Of a stretch of 64,000 bases of DNA, positions 1-11,876 are shown one piece after another. The stretch is taken from assembly GCA_008828725.1 (NCBI GenBank), contig MEHQ01000969.1:475958-539957 (forward strand). Direction: 5' to 3'. Made by a program: the position numbers and the translations under genes. Position 1 is the stretch's first letter. The number at the start of each line of letters is the position of its first letter. A model generated the notes under the pieces. The model was not told the DNA's origin. It saw only the letters and a program-made list of their open reading frames with translations, and did no database searches. The DNA is from Saccharina japonica (taxonomy: Eukaryota; Sar; Phaeophyceae; Laminariales; Laminariaceae).

Positions 1-198
1 GGCTGATTTGTTGGTGGGCGGTTGGTTGATTAATTGGTTACTTGACTGGTTGGTTTGTGGGCCTGGTTGGTCACCTTGTCAGTTAGTTGATTGGTCCTTA
101 TCCCACCCTTACATCACCCCGTCCCTCTCGTCCCCTACCCCCCGGTTCCCCTCCCCTCCCCCCCCCCCCCCCCCGCCGCCGCCTCCCGCCTGTCTCAG

Positions 199-2227
199 GC
201 GTACGGTGCGGCCAACCTGCCCGAGGTGAACCGTGAGGTAGCGGAGACCGATGGGAGGCACTCAGAGGGCACTACGGAGGCCCGCATGGCCTTGTACCGC
301 TCGGCTCGCCAGGTCCCGCGATACAGGTTCTTCGGAGAACCCTCTTTGAAGCAGCAGGACGACGAGTACCTCAGACGGCGTGAGTATTACGTGTGTTGCG
401 ATGGTGGTGGTGACGAGGGAGGGAGGGGAGTGGGAGGAGTCTAGGGGGGGGGTGGGGGGGTGGTTCTGGTGGTCCTGGTTGTGGAAAAACAGGGGATGGA
501 TGACCACCGAAACTTGAAAAAAGAGGGTGGATGACCACCCCCGCCTCTGTTGAGGTCGAAATCAAGTTCCCATCTGGTGGCTACCCGGTGAGGCAACCTT
601 GCTTTCGATGGAGTGGTAGTGGCGAAATAGGCGTTACGCTTTCTCTCCTTCTCTTGAGTTGGACCCGTATGTGCTGTTCTCTTGTTTGTTCGTTTCTGCC
701 CGATCGATCAGATCGAGCAACCGTCTGAACATCCCATAACGTATTCTATCCTGCCCCGTTTGCCCCGCTCCGCTCCGCTTCTCCTCCCCTCCCCTCCGTA
801 CTCCTTTTCCTCGTCCCGTCCTCTCCCCCCCTCTGCTCCTCCTCCTCCTATTCCTCCGAATCCACCTACATCACCCATAAACACGAAAAAAACATTACAA
901 AAAAAAACTAAACTTGGTCGGTCCGTCTGCCGGGGTGGTCTTCGGCCATTATGAACAACCACCTCCACACTCCTGCCACCGCTACCACCACCACCACCAC
1001 CACCACTACAGAGGAGCCTGTGAAGCGCATGGAGTTCGAGGAAGCGGCCGAGCTCGACAGGCTCCAGATGGTGACGGGAGAGGTCGCTCAGGACAAGAAC
1101 GGTTTCATCTTCCGTGACGCCCGCACGGGCCGCGCGGTTGTGCCGCAAAAGGCGGGCAAACCGGGAACGGTTCGGGCTGAGCTACGGGACAAGCGGGTGA
1201 GACGGAGAGGGAGGAGGAGGGGGGGGGGGAGGGGGTACTCATGTCATGCATGGCCGTAGTCGTGTGACCATAGACCCTCGCATCCCTACAATGCCGGGAC
1301 GGAGCACGTCGGGTTTTCACCGAACAGGTAGAAATTGCTTACACCAAGCGCGAAGCGCCGTGAGGTGTTGAGCGAGTCGGAGGGGGGGGGTTTGCGTGTG
1401 TTTAGTGACAGTATTGTTGAAGATGTGTTAGAATCAGCTGCCGACGTAAAAAGCCATATTACGGTAGGACACCCCTTTAAAAACCGCAAGCCACGTTTTT
1501 GGGGGAAAATTACTTGGAATTAGAGAGGGATGTTTTTTTGCGGTAGCAAAAGGGTGTACGTAAGGTTTTTCAGGTTTTTCGACCCTTTCGCTCTATATAT
1601 ACGACGTACGCATTTTTATTTTGTTTTTGTTTTACGTTTCTGGAATTGTTGTTTGTTTTCGCTGTTGGTGGCGATTGTATTGGTTCTTAACCGTTCCTCC
1701 CTCCCTCCCTCCCTCCCTCCCTCCCTCCCTCACTCCTCCAACTCCCTCTTCCAATCCTCTTTCCTGGGCACGTTTTTCAGCTCCCGACGTGCGTCTCATG
1801 CGAAGGCACAGGGCTGCAGAACTGCCAGCAGTGCCGCGCCATGGGCATCAGCAGGGGAGCGAAGGGTCTCAACGACCTTATCTGCCCCAGGTACTTTTAT
1901 CGTTTTTTACCGTTTTTTTTGTTGAAAATGAAATTTTGGAGGACGCATTTCGGGTGATTACGCGGAGGGTCTGGAGTGTGGGTTTATATGGGGGTTTTGA
2001 GTTGGGACTATGTTTGCTTTAGTAGGCTTATTGTGTTTCGGTGCTACTGTTTGTTGGTGAAAACCGTTTTTTTCGGGGGGGGGAGGGAGGTGGGTTATGT
2101 GGGTCTTGGTTTTGGGTTCATGCGGCGTGTTGTGCAGCTCTTTGCACTATTGTTGGTATTCAGGTGCCAGCTTTATCACCACGCAGCCAGGGCTGGATGG
2201 TGTGACTTACCAGGTATTCTGCAATAG
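199..2227 (+). CDS. DnaJ-type zinc-finger protein, 3' exons (5' end outside window)
   Basis: Four exons join with matching phases: 199-379, 1012-1196, 1781-1890 and 2164-2227 (TAG stop). The junctions are ctgtctcag/GCG, gtgagt, ctacag/AG, gtgaga, tttttcag/CTC, gtactt and attcag/G. Exon 1 ends in phase 1 and exon 2 supplies the two missing bases; exon 3 ends in phase 2 and exon 4 supplies one. About 180 residues are visible. The first ~120 are charged and lack a recognised domain. The C-terminus carries CVSCEGTG, then CQQCRAMG, then CPRC, the Cys-x2-Cys-x-Gly-x-Gly pattern of DnaJ central zinc fingers. No J domain is visible. Stand-alone fingers of this kind (the BSD2/LQY1/PSA2 type) are known as plastid or thylakoid folding factors, so a plastid role is possible but inferred. 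Only about three of the usual four CxxC pairs are seen. The gene continues left of the window, because position 199 follows a 3' splice site and not a start codon. Confidence 0.72.
1231..1369 (-). repeat. Copy of the poly-C-associated dispersed repeat (3' part)
   Basis: Read on the minus strand, this is the 3' part of the repeat seen best at 13380-14470, including the 'gggatgcgagggtctatgg' block. Its outer end abuts a G-run at 1219-1230, which is poly-C on the element strand. It lies in an intron of the zinc-finger gene. Confidence 0.8.
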
Positions 2228-3628
2228 TGGTTCCTTCCCCTACCCCCTCTAAAAGTTCCGAAAATCACCCAGCAGCAGCAGCAGCCAGGGTTGCTCGAGG
2301 TTCTCTCTATACCAGGCGTGACACACTAAACATACCAAGATTCAGTACCTAAGAAGATCACGAAAAACCACTGTAGTCCTTCCTGTAGTCTCTACAAGTA
2401 GGTCCATGAACAGCAACATAAGCGGTGTCCTGCCGTCCGCTCGTGTACTTCTGCTAGATACCCGTGCGGCTGTGCACGAGAGGCAGGGGACAAACGAATG
2501 AGCACTGCTACGTTCTTCTCCTTTTTCGCTGTAACTCACTGTCCTTCTGCTTTTCCGCTTTAATCTCAGAGCTATATACGAGTACAGCAAGTACGTCACT
2601 AGAGAGTCTTGCGCGTTTTTTTTCACCGGTCGCGACTGAACGACAGATGAATCATAATCTTACTGTGAACCCTTTTCTAACAAAATGATGGGGTTTTTTT
2701 AGCAAATTATTGGGTTTTTGTGTGGCCGATGCTGTACGTATTCGTTACTTTTTTTTCTCTTTTTCCCCTCTTAAGTCCGGAAATAATATTTCACCACTAT
2801 GGCCGAGAAAATATATTCCCCGTTTTTGATATCCACATCAGAGTTGGAACGGGGGTTATCGTATTCCCGACCAGAATGATACTACATTTATAGTACTTAA
2901 ATAAACCATAAAAGCCCCCGACCGGTCTAGTCGACATTCTTGTTTTGAACGTTTCCCTCTCCCCCCCAACCTCCCCGCCTCTTCGGTGCCCCCCTATCCC
3001 CGTAACTGCCACAACGCCTCTTTGTCAGGTGTGCGGGAAAATCCAAGATCCCGTGCGCTGGCTGTGCCGGTTCGGGCATCGGCCCGGGGGGTAAATTCTG
3101 ATTGGACAAGAAAATTGCCATGTTCGGGTAAAAACGACCCGGCCTTAAGTTCTGATTGGACGGAAAATTGCCACCTTCGGCCGAACGACCCGGCCGGTCC
3201 GGGCTATGGCTACTTTTTTTAGTCGTAGTCGTTGACACAACCGTCGTTGACAGTCACATTTTAATAGCCCTTTGCGTGCGTGCGTGTGTGCGTGCCTGCC
3301 TGCATGTGTGCGTGTGTGCGGTGTCATATTGGTAAGGATCCCGGAGGGTTGCTTTTTCTATTTATTTTTTTTTGCTAGGCGATTGACTGAAAACGATTTT
3401 TTTATTGAGGTTGTTCGCTTTACTACGTCGCGCCGGCGGCTGATGTTTTTGCTTCTTTCAGAATAACACCGGGAAAACTTCGGCGGCATGTTTTGGCCCG
3501 TGCGGGGAGGGGGGGGGGGGGGCACCGTATCTGATTGGACAGAAATGTTTTCTTTTTTTATTGGCTCGTCCCGCCGAATCGTATCGGTTAACAAGACACT
3601 TACCATTGGGAATGGCCGCTATTTGTTG

Positions 3629-3725
3629 TTAACCCTTCTAGGACTGGAGTCCCGTTTTGGGGACAAATCACTTAGAATTATAGTGGTTTGTCCTCAAAAC
3701 GGGACTGCAGTTCTAAAAGGGTTAA
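3629..3725. mobile_element. TTAA-flanked palindromic MITE (piggyBac-like), best-paired copy
   Basis: A 97-bp near-perfect hairpin bounded by TTAA on both sides. The ~45-base arms start TTAACCCTTCTAGGACTG and differ at about five sites; the loop is roughly 9 bases. TTAA targets and terminal CCC are the signature of piggyBac-superfamily elements. No coding capacity. Relatives lie at 15899, 22462, 23193, 34283, 38887 and 40341. Confidence 0.8.
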
Positions 3726-4677
3726 CCGGCATTATGTTGTTACCAGATACTATTAATAGTAGCTATTACTAACTCGGTGGGTGGGCGAACGACCATGACG
3801 GGGCACCATCATCAACAGGGCTTGTGTGATTGTGTGGCACCCCAATCGTGCCTTTTGCCAGCCTCGAGAGCAGAGGGGGGATGACGGAGAGGGGGGTGGG
3901 TGTGGGAGGGGGGGAGGGAGAGAAGGAGCTGCGAGTTGTTTTCCCGTTTCTCGTTGTTGTTGTCTCGCGGGCTGCGCCGTGAACGGAATTAGGTTTGTGA
4001 AGGGTGATTAAGGAGGGAGAGGTGACATCTCTAGGGATGCAGGAAAGGTGGGACGGAGGCGGGCAGGGAGTGAAAAAGCGAGGGAGGGAGGGAGGGAGGT
4101 GCCCTTCGAGCCTCTGCGGGTTCTATTTTATTTATGACCTGTATGGGTTAGGTCGGAAAGCAGGACCCCCCCCCCCCCCCCGCCCGCGCCTCCGCCTCCT
4201 CCCTCCTCCCACCTCCCGCCGTTGTCGCTGCGCTACCGCCGGTCGAATCGTCGACGGATAACAACGCGTACGTATGTCATGCTGCCTGCCTGTACTGCTT
4301 GCGTCGAAGAACGCGTGTCGCGCGGCAGGTGTTTGTGACCGACGAAGACGCGGTGCGGATAGATGGGGGGCGAGGGGGGGGGGGGCAGGGGAGAGTGTCT
4401 GGGCGACACCGAGTACACTATTTTTTTTTGGCGGGGGCCTGGTGTTTGGAGATCGTTTCGTTTTGTTTTGTTTGGTGGTATAGTGTAAGCCATCGTCGTC
4501 GTTGTCGTAGGTATTATGTTATTTCCCGCCCGCGAATAACAGAATAGTCGCGGGGCAGGGGACGGGGAGACGATGATGTGGTAAGATACCCGCGAGAAAA
4601 GGAGAGGGAGAGTCGCGTGGGGGGGAACCGAACGATTCGATTTACAAATTCGATTATGATTGAATTCTTTGTTTTTG

Positions 4678-4705
4678 CGTTTATTCTCGGGCAATGCTTT
4701 CATTC
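4678..4705 (+). repeat. 28-bp direct repeat outside the 2.58-kb element (left copy)
   Basis: The same 28 bases (cgtttattctcgggcaatgc plus 8 more) occur at 7801-7828 in the same orientation. The two copies sit 209 and 306 bases outside the terminal inverted repeats of the 4915-7494 element. This could reflect an older, larger duplication or recombination event. Confidence 0.75.
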
Positions 4706-5241
4706 GTCGGACAGCTCATCGATCACCAGTTCACCACGACAGTAGGCCTAGTCTAGGTCTATCATCAATCGGCAGCGGGCAGTGTCGTGCCGTCTGCTCG
4801 TGTGCCTCTGCTCTATTAACGCAGCTATGCACATCAAGCACGAGGTACTCGAGAGTGAACACCTCTTTTCGTCCTCCTTGCCTCTCGCCAGAATAAACAC
4901 TTACTTACGTCCGTATATAACAGCCGATTTTCCTAATTGAGAATTGCCTTTCCGATGAGAATGAAAATCGATTCTAGTACTTTGTTATTGTTTAAGAGTT
5001 GTATTTCACTAACGATCAAACTTTGACCTAGAAAATATGTTCCTTGATGGTAGGTATCGATCCACGAAAAAAAAATTGAAATCGGCCTTGGCAGGCTCGA
5101 AAAATCAAGGATTTAAGGGAATTTACATTTACTAGCGGTACGGCCACGGCTCCGCCCGTGGCGCTAGCTTTGCGTTGCCCATAGTACTCGCATTAACAGT
5201 GTGCTGTGATGTACCACTCTGAACCGGAAAATAAGAACCAC

Positions 5242-6990
5242 CATGCGGGGCGGTATCGACCCAGGGAGTGTCTGTTTTCGTCCCCGGGTTATTGGAGTTG
5301 TAGTTGTCCGCAAGGATTTCTGATCCGGGGATGCGACGTTATCATCCCCGGGTGCGGTGGGACCTCGCCGTTGCCCCGAGGGGCAACTCGCGCTGCGCGC
5401 TGGCTCCATGAGAGCCAGCCAACCGTAAATCAGCCCTTGGGGTTGGGGTTTCAACACTTTGTGAGGCGGTATCGAGCCCGGGGATATCCGTTTTCGTCCC
5501 AGGGTTGTTGGAGTTGTAGATGTATGGAAGGATTTCTGACCCGGGGATGGGACGTTATCATCCCCGGGTGCGGCGGGACTTCAACGTTGCCCTGAGGGGC
5601 AACTCTCGCCGCACGCTGGCTCTATGAGGGTCAGGCAACCGTAAGTGTTCCCGTGGTATTGGGGTTTCCACACCTTGTGAGGCAGTATCGACCCGGGGGA
5701 TGTCCGTTTGCGTCCCCGTGTCGTTGGAGTTGTTAATGTATGGAAGTATTGCTGGCCCGGGGATGTGATCAGATCCTCCCCGGGTGCGGCGGGACCTCGC
5801 TGTTGCCCCGAGGGGCAACCCTCGCTGCGTGCTGGCTCTATCAACTTCAGCGCCCCGCCAAATCAGCAACCAACCAGTGGTGGTGGGGTTTCCACACCTT
5901 GCGGGGCGGTATCGACCCGGGGGTTGTCCGTTTTTGTCCCCGGGTTGTTGGAGTTTTAAATGTATGGAAGGGTGTATGACCCGGGGATAGGAAGTTATCA
6001 TCCCCGGGTGCGCCGGGACTTCGACGTTGCCCCGAGGGGCAACTCTTGCCGCACGCTGGCTCTATGAGGGCCAGGCAACCGAAAATGTTCCCGTGGTATT
6101 GGGTTTCCACACCTTGTGAGGCGGTATCGAACCGAGGTATGTCCGTTTGCGTCCCCAGGTCGTTGGAGTTGTAGATTTATGGAAGGATGTCTGACCCAGG
6201 GATGTGGTCATATCATCCCCGGGTGCGGCGGGACCTCGCTGTTGCCCCGAGGGGCAACCCTCGCTGCGTGCTGGCTCTATGAACTCCAGCGCCCCAGAAA
6301 ATCAGCAATCAGCCAGTGGTGGTGGGGTTTCCACACCTTGCGGGGCGGTATCGACCCGGGGGATGTCCGTTTTCGTCCCCGGGTTGTTGGAGTTGTAGAT
6401 GTATGGAAGGATTCATAACCCGGGGATGAGACGTTATCATCCCCGGATGCGGCGGGACTTCGACGTTGCACCGAGGCGCAACTCTCGCCGCACGCTGGCT
6501 CTATGAGGGTCAGGCAACCGTAAAATAAACCGTGGTATTGGAGTTTCCACACCTTGTGAGGCAGTATCGACCGGGGATGTCCGTTTGCGCCTGTGGTATT
6601 GGGGTTTCCACACCTTGTGAGGCGGTATCGATCCCGGGGATGTCCGTTTGCGTACCCGTGTCGTTGGGAGTTGTAGATGTATGGAAGGATTCATGACCCG
6701 GGGATGGGAACTTATCGTCCCCGGGTGCCGCTGGCTCCCTGAGCCTCAGTCAATCAGTGACCAACTGATGGTGGTGGGGTTTCCATACCGTGCGGGGCAG
6801 TGTCGACCCGGGAAATCGCCTTTTTTGTCCCCGGTTGGTCGGAGTTGTAGAGATATGGAGGGATTTCTGATCCGGGGATGGGAGCCTATCCTCCCCGGGT
6901 TTGGTGGAAACTCGGTGGCTCTTTTCAGCACGGATGTTCTCGAAAGAGCCAGCAGCCACTGGCATGGATTTGGGCAACCAATCAGCTGCC
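5242..6990 (+). repeat. Tandem array of ~216/223-bp units inside the TIR element
   Basis: The landmark 'cggtatcga' (or cagtatcga/cagtgtcga) recurs near 5251, 5466, 5683, 5906, 6122, 6345, 6562, 6623 and 6798. Spacings are 215, 217, 223, 216, 223 and 217, then a truncated 61 and 175. From the third unit, two subtypes tend to alternate. One carries '...tatgagggtcaggcaacc', the other '...ctccagcgcccc...aatcagcaa' followed by 'cagtggtggtgg'. This suggests the array also expanded as a ~440-bp dimer. Each unit contains small GC-rich palindromes such as gttgccccgaggggcaac. Confidence 0.88.
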
Positions 6991-7186
6991 AGAATAATAG
7001 TAATTCAAAAATTGGAAGTCAGCAGGTAGGCTGGCTAGATGGCTGCCAGAACTAACTGCGTCGGGATTGTGCCACGGCCACGGCTCGGCGCGGCATGGGA
7101 CCCTGTGTTCTGCGGGTTGTGGCACCCAGCCTCCCTACCCATGGGGCAAGGTGGGGCTGAACCGCTCTGGATAGCGCTACTCAATT

Positions 7187-7238
<52 letters not shown>
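7187..7238 (+). repeat. (AGAC)n microsatellite
   Basis: About 13 perfect tetranucleotide units in the right part of the TIR element. Confidence 0.95.
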
Positions 7239-7239
<1 letters not shown>

Positions 7240-7494
7240 ATAGCAGCATTTAATAATAATATAGATGAGCGAGGTCCCTCGCCCATAAATACATTTTTCT
7301 GGGATCCTCGATATCTGGAGACTGCCGATGCCGATTTGTTTTTTATTGTTGTCATCGACGGGCGTTACAACTGACTATAGTTTAAAGTGAAAATAATGAC
7401 TGTAAGGGAAGCTCTTACAATTCAAAAACCAATATTTTCGATTTTCATTCTCATCGGAAAGGCAATTCTCAATTAGGAAAATCGGCTGTTATAT

Positions 7495-8243
7495 GATAGA
7501 GCCCATACGTCGGCAGAGCCCATGACCTCCAATTTTTTTATTCGGTTGATTGACAGCAAAACTCATACCAGGTACGAGTACCTGGTATTTATCTCTTCCT
7601 GTACTTTACTTCAAAGATATCGGGAGACATGTCCAAGCAAGTCAAAACATGCGCTGTCAAGGGTGTAGGACCGAGTGTTCCACACTAAAACCTAGTAGTT
7701 TGGTGTCAGTCACGGCATGTCAAGGCAAAGCTGCTGTCTGTCAAGGGTTGAAAGTCCTGTCTCCCGACATCTTTGCTTTACTTAGGCATATTATGCTTTA
7801 CGTTTATTCTCGGGCAATGCTTTCATTCAAGGTAGATATATCTATTCCCGATCTTGCATGGTGTAGCTCATGCTGCCGGGTGGAACCCGTATGATCTACT
7901 GTACGGCTGTTGCAGCACATGCTTCCTGGGTTAGATGCGTGCCACTGGGACTACAGCAGCAGTATGCAGATCCCGCGCCTCTCACAGCGACACAGTACGA
8001 GTAGGTGGAGGGGAAGAAGAAAGATCGAATACGAAAAATGAAGGAACAACAACAACAACAAAAACTTGTTCCTCTTCAAAAAAAGTGAAACGTCGAAAAA
8101 CCTTCAATAAATCACGCCGCATACCGCACCGACCAAAAAAAACGCCGACACAACGTCCGTATCATATCATACACCTACCCGTGGACAAACGTTCTGAGAT
8201 CGGGCGGCAGTCCCTGTCTGCGCCTTATTACTACGTAGGCACC
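7495..8243. other. Intergenic region upstream of the 8244 start
   Basis: Holds the right copy of the 28-bp direct repeat (7801-7828) and a TACCTGGTA word near 7581. An open frame runs from 7935 into the 8244 exon, but its first ~100 residues are lysine-, threonine- and arginine-rich and look like 5' untranslated sequence. Confidence 0.5.
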
Positions 8244-8882
8244 ATGAGCCGTCGCGATTCGCCTCTATGGGCGATCGAGACCACCGTGACGGAGGAAGAA
8301 GCAGCAACAGGCGAGCCGCGGTCACTATGGGATCGCGTGGAAGCGCATCTTCGTCCCCAAGAGGTACGTATACACGGCGGTACTGCTGTATACATACATG
8401 CGTGTATATGTACGCGCTACTGTAGTACGGGTGGAAACGTACTGAACGTTGGATTATACACAAACGTGAAGATCAAACGCTCCTTTATATTGAAGTACAG
8501 AGTCTCGTACTCGTGCATAGCAGCTGTACTGCACGTGCAATTAGTAGTACTCGTAGTGCTTGCCAAAGCTTGAAGCTCTTCCGTTTGTATCATACGAACT
8601 ACTGCTACGTAGTATGTCTGTGTGCAGTCTACCAGAGAGGGTATGTATTGTATGTTCGCACGAATGATACAAAACAACAGCTACACTAGCTCAGCTCTTC
8701 TTGCTGCTACCAACTGCTGCTGCTGCGTGCGGACGGCGCACGCGCGCTTGTGGACCCCCGATTGCCTCGCGGCAGGTGTTCACGATTCGACGGATAATCG
8801 GCGAGAGCACATTGGATCGCAACGAAGGCTTGTGGAGGGAGGTCGACGCCCTGGAGGACATCTTAGGAGAGGCGAATGCAAG
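8244..8882 (+). CDS. Two-exon start of an unknown protein (possible 5' end of the coiled-coil gene)
   Basis: The ATG at 8244 lies in a good context (ggcaccATGag). Exon 1, 8244-8363, ends gag/gtacgt in phase 0. Exon 2 starts after gcggcag at 8776, also in phase 0. The joined protein begins MSRRDSPLWAIETTVTEEEA and continues with an amphipathic, Trp/Leu-rich stretch containing RRIIGESTLDRNEGLWREVD and DALEDILGEA. No family is recognised. The end of exon 2 is unclear: donors at 8882 (gtactc) and 8888 (gtgggg) both leave phase 1, while frame continuation stops near 8940. The coiled-coil exon at 11877 needs phase 0, so joining them would require another unseen exon. Confidence 0.5.
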
Positions 8883-9381
8883 TACTCGTGGGGGGACAAG
8901 CAAATATATGCCGTACGGCACGAAAACGAGTACCTGGTAGGATATAGCGGTTTGATCCCTGGGCTGGCCTGGCCGTGCCTGGTGACCGCCTTTCAAACTA
9001 AAACTACAGCAGTAGATGCTAAGAGGTCGCGGTTTGACACCTTGACTAACCGCCCTGACCGTCTCTCCACACTAAACACTAGATGCTATAATAGGAGACT
9101 GAGGTTTGACTCCTTGACTGACCTCCCTGACCGCCTCCCCAAACTAAAATTGTACGCTACTCGTAGGATATCACGGTTTGACTTCTTGGCTGCCAGCTTT
9201 GACCGCCTTCCCACACTAAAACAGTACGTACGTACGACGTGCGTACGGACAGTATACACCTGGTACCTGGTCGGAGACTGGGGTTTGATCCCTCGACTGA
9301 CCGCCCTAACCCCCCCCCCCTGCACTAATTTTTTTTTGCCGAGAGACCCTGATCCGAACCACACTACACTATTAATAGATG

Positions 9382-9521
9382 CTGTCACGGGGGACCATAT
9401 AGTAAATAGAACCAAATTTTGTTACCTGGTACTCGTATTAGTGGTAAAAATAGGTAAATAGATACCTGGTACGCTTTTGTGTGTAACATAAGTCCTATTT
9501 ACTATGGCCCCCCGTCATAGG
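9382..9521. mobile_element. Hairpin MITE of the 'ATAGTAAATAGG' family
   Basis: Its ends read ctgtcacgggggaccata-tagtaaatag and, inverted, cctatgacggggggccata-gtaaatagg. It is the same family as 33487-33599. A second short AT-rich inverted block lies inside. Confidence 0.7.
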
Positions 9522-9600
9522 AGACGGCGATTCGATCTCTTGATTGACCGCCCCGACTGCCTCCCCACACTAAAGACCTGGTGTACGATAGTAAAGCTGT

Positions 9601-9896
<296 letters not shown>

Positions 9897-10156
9897 TACA
9901 CTGTAACAGGCGCTCGTGCGCATCAGGACATGTGGAACTGTCGTCAACAACACGTGTGGTCGTTGGAAGGTTTTGCAAAAAAAAAAAAAAGTCACCAGTC
10001 ACAAGAGTCCTGGCATTTTTATTTTCGGAGATTTTACACCGCTACATTGTTGTCGTTTCAGCTTCGGCGATCTCGAAGGGGATCCCTTTTGGGGGGAGGG
10101 GGCGTAAATTAGGAACTCCCGTTCGCTCGTAAGAACTAGGGGTCTTCACGGCTCAT

Positions 10157-10327
10157 TACCCGATCCGTGGGTCGGGTCGGGTCGGGCCGGGTCAGGTCGG
10201 GTCGGGTCGGGTCGAGTCAGGTCGGGTCGGGTTGGGTCAGGAGGTTTTCAAACTCTCACGGGTCGGGTCGGGACACCCGTACCCCACCCGACCCGACCTG
10301 ACCCGCGAGGTTTCACCCGATCCGTGA
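10157..10327. repeat. GGGTC array folded into a hairpin
   Basis: Tandem gggtcgggtc/gggtcaggtc on the plus strand is followed, after a ~20-base spacer, by the inverse cccgacccgacctgacccg. Both borders carry 'cccgatccgtg'. A second inverted GGGTC array lies at 25993-26175. Confidence 0.85.
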
Positions 10328-11105
10328 ACGGCCCTGGCAGTAAGTTATACCAGGTACCTGGTACCGGGTAAGAAAAAGGCATCAGTGGCCTATTGCCGTG
10401 ACAACATTTCTCAGCAGCGACTGACTGCAGTACAGCTTCTCAGCTCATCGTGGCAGCAGTTAAACTAACCTGTAGCGACATAGGCCACGGTGTCGCGCCA
10501 AGAAATAATAGCAACGTGTTGCTTCACCGACGGTCCGAACCGCATGCGGGAGGGAAATAAATCTGCACGTCGGACAGACAGATCATGTACAGATAGATCA
10601 TGTACAGATATATCATCTATAGATCATCTAGGTCCTCTAACACTGCCGTCGTGATTTGTTGTGCAGGGATCTGTACAGTACGGGTCCAACCAATGGAAAC
10701 ATGTCCTGGGTTATACAGGTTATACTACACGGCCCCCACTCGGCAACATGAGATAGACCATACTGATCATGCAGATCATACAGATCATCTGCCCTGAAAG
10801 ATCTAGGTAATGAAAGTAGGAAGCGATGATCTGTTGATGATCCGTCCGAGGCGTGAACACATCTGAAACGGCGATGAACTACCTGCCACCCGCGAGAGGG
10901 GGGCAAGAGGCCCCGAGCAAAGACGATCGTCTTTCGAGCGCACGCACGCGTATATATATATATATATGCATTTACTCAGAGCGACGAGAGAAAGCGAAGG
11001 CGAAAATAAAATCGCGTAAAAACAATTAGCTGCCGCGGTGGGCCGTGACGACGAGAGGAGGGTTCATGCGACGTACGAGTCCGGCTATATATACCGCTCG
11101 CCTGT

Positions 11106-11205
11106 TTAACCCCTCATCTCCTTTAGAACTACGTATGTACTTCGTACATTCGCCCACGTGTTTGGAGACAAAACGTCTTGGAATTAGAGGCGGTTCATTC
11201 TCGGA
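11106..11205 (+). mobile_element. Degenerate TTAA-family MITE
   Basis: Starts TTAACCCCTC and carries the family core 'tttggagacaaaacgtcttg' followed by gaattag. No matching right TIR remains. Confidence 0.55.
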
Positions 11206-11647
11206 GTAGTGTTCGTAGTGCAAGGGATAAAGCGGTGCTCTGTCCTTGTTTGCGATAAATTGTATACTCCCCACCGGCCCGCCCTTTCACCACGTAATTT
11301 GCACTCGTCAGACGGATCAGAGAGACAGATGGAGATCCCCATTTTTTTCACGGTCTAGATATTTCCGGGGAAGATATGTTTATCCCTGATTTATGTCGTC
11401 TGCAAGATCTGCGAGATCATACGTATGTTTTTTGCCCCCCGGGGGAGGGATCTGCATGGCACCGCTCTTTGCGCGCGAAATGTTCGCAATCCGATTGGGG
11501 ATCTGCACGGTATATATACGGCTCTTCTTTACAAGAATTTACAACACAGTAGTATTGCGGAAAATACAGGAATCTAGATGACGATAAAGAAAAAAATCTA
11601 CATCGTGTGATCCGCCCGTCGTGTGAAAAAAACTCCCCTCCCGTCCA

Positions 11648-11834
11648 ACAAACACCTCACGTTTCGCGTCGCGCTTGGTGCAACAAGCAATGTTCTGCCC
11701 GGTCGGTGAAAAACCCGACGTGCTCCCGTCCCGGCGTTGTATATAGGGGTAGGGATGCGAGGGTCTATGGTCATACGAATACGGCAAAGCATGACATGCG
11801 GCTAATGAGTAATGAGTGCCCCCCCCCCCCCCTT
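11648..11834 (+). repeat. Copy of the poly-C-associated dispersed repeat
   Basis: Carries the 'aacacctcacg...cgcgcttggtgcaa' and 'gggatgcgagggtctatgg' blocks of the 13380-14470 family. It ends at gagtg plus a C-run, just upstream of the 11877 splice acceptor. Confidence 0.8.
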
Positions 11835-11876
11835 CCCCTCCCCCCCCCAACCCAACAAAAAAAAAAAAAAACACAG

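Larger units (their letters stand above)
2228..4914. other. Intergenic, no supported gene
   Basis: No exon-like open frame with splice sites was found. The stretch holds simple GT-, CT- and G-rich tracts, a G-run near 3508, a C-run near 4168, and the TTAA-flanked hairpin element at 3629-3725. Near 3095-3195 the phrase 'tctgattgga' recurs beside 'aaaattgcca', a small local duplication. Confidence 0.6.
4915..7494. mobile_element. 2.58-kb non-autonomous DNA element with perfect 57-bp TIRs
   Basis: Bases 4915-4971 are the exact reverse complement of 7438-7494, with outer ends ATATAACAGCCGATTTTCC. The terminal ATAT is palindromic, so a short AT target duplication cannot be told from the TIR end. 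Inside are a ~216/223-bp tandem array, an (AGAC)n tract at 7187-7238 and unique flanks. No transposase-like frame is visible; the longest frames are by-products of the array. It is probably mobilised in trans. The superfamily is not assigned. Confidence 0.8.

Noticed and set aside
5206-6694. Many overlapping 80-150-codon frames on both strands
   Set aside because: All repeat the same peptide pieces because they run through the ~220-bp tandem array.
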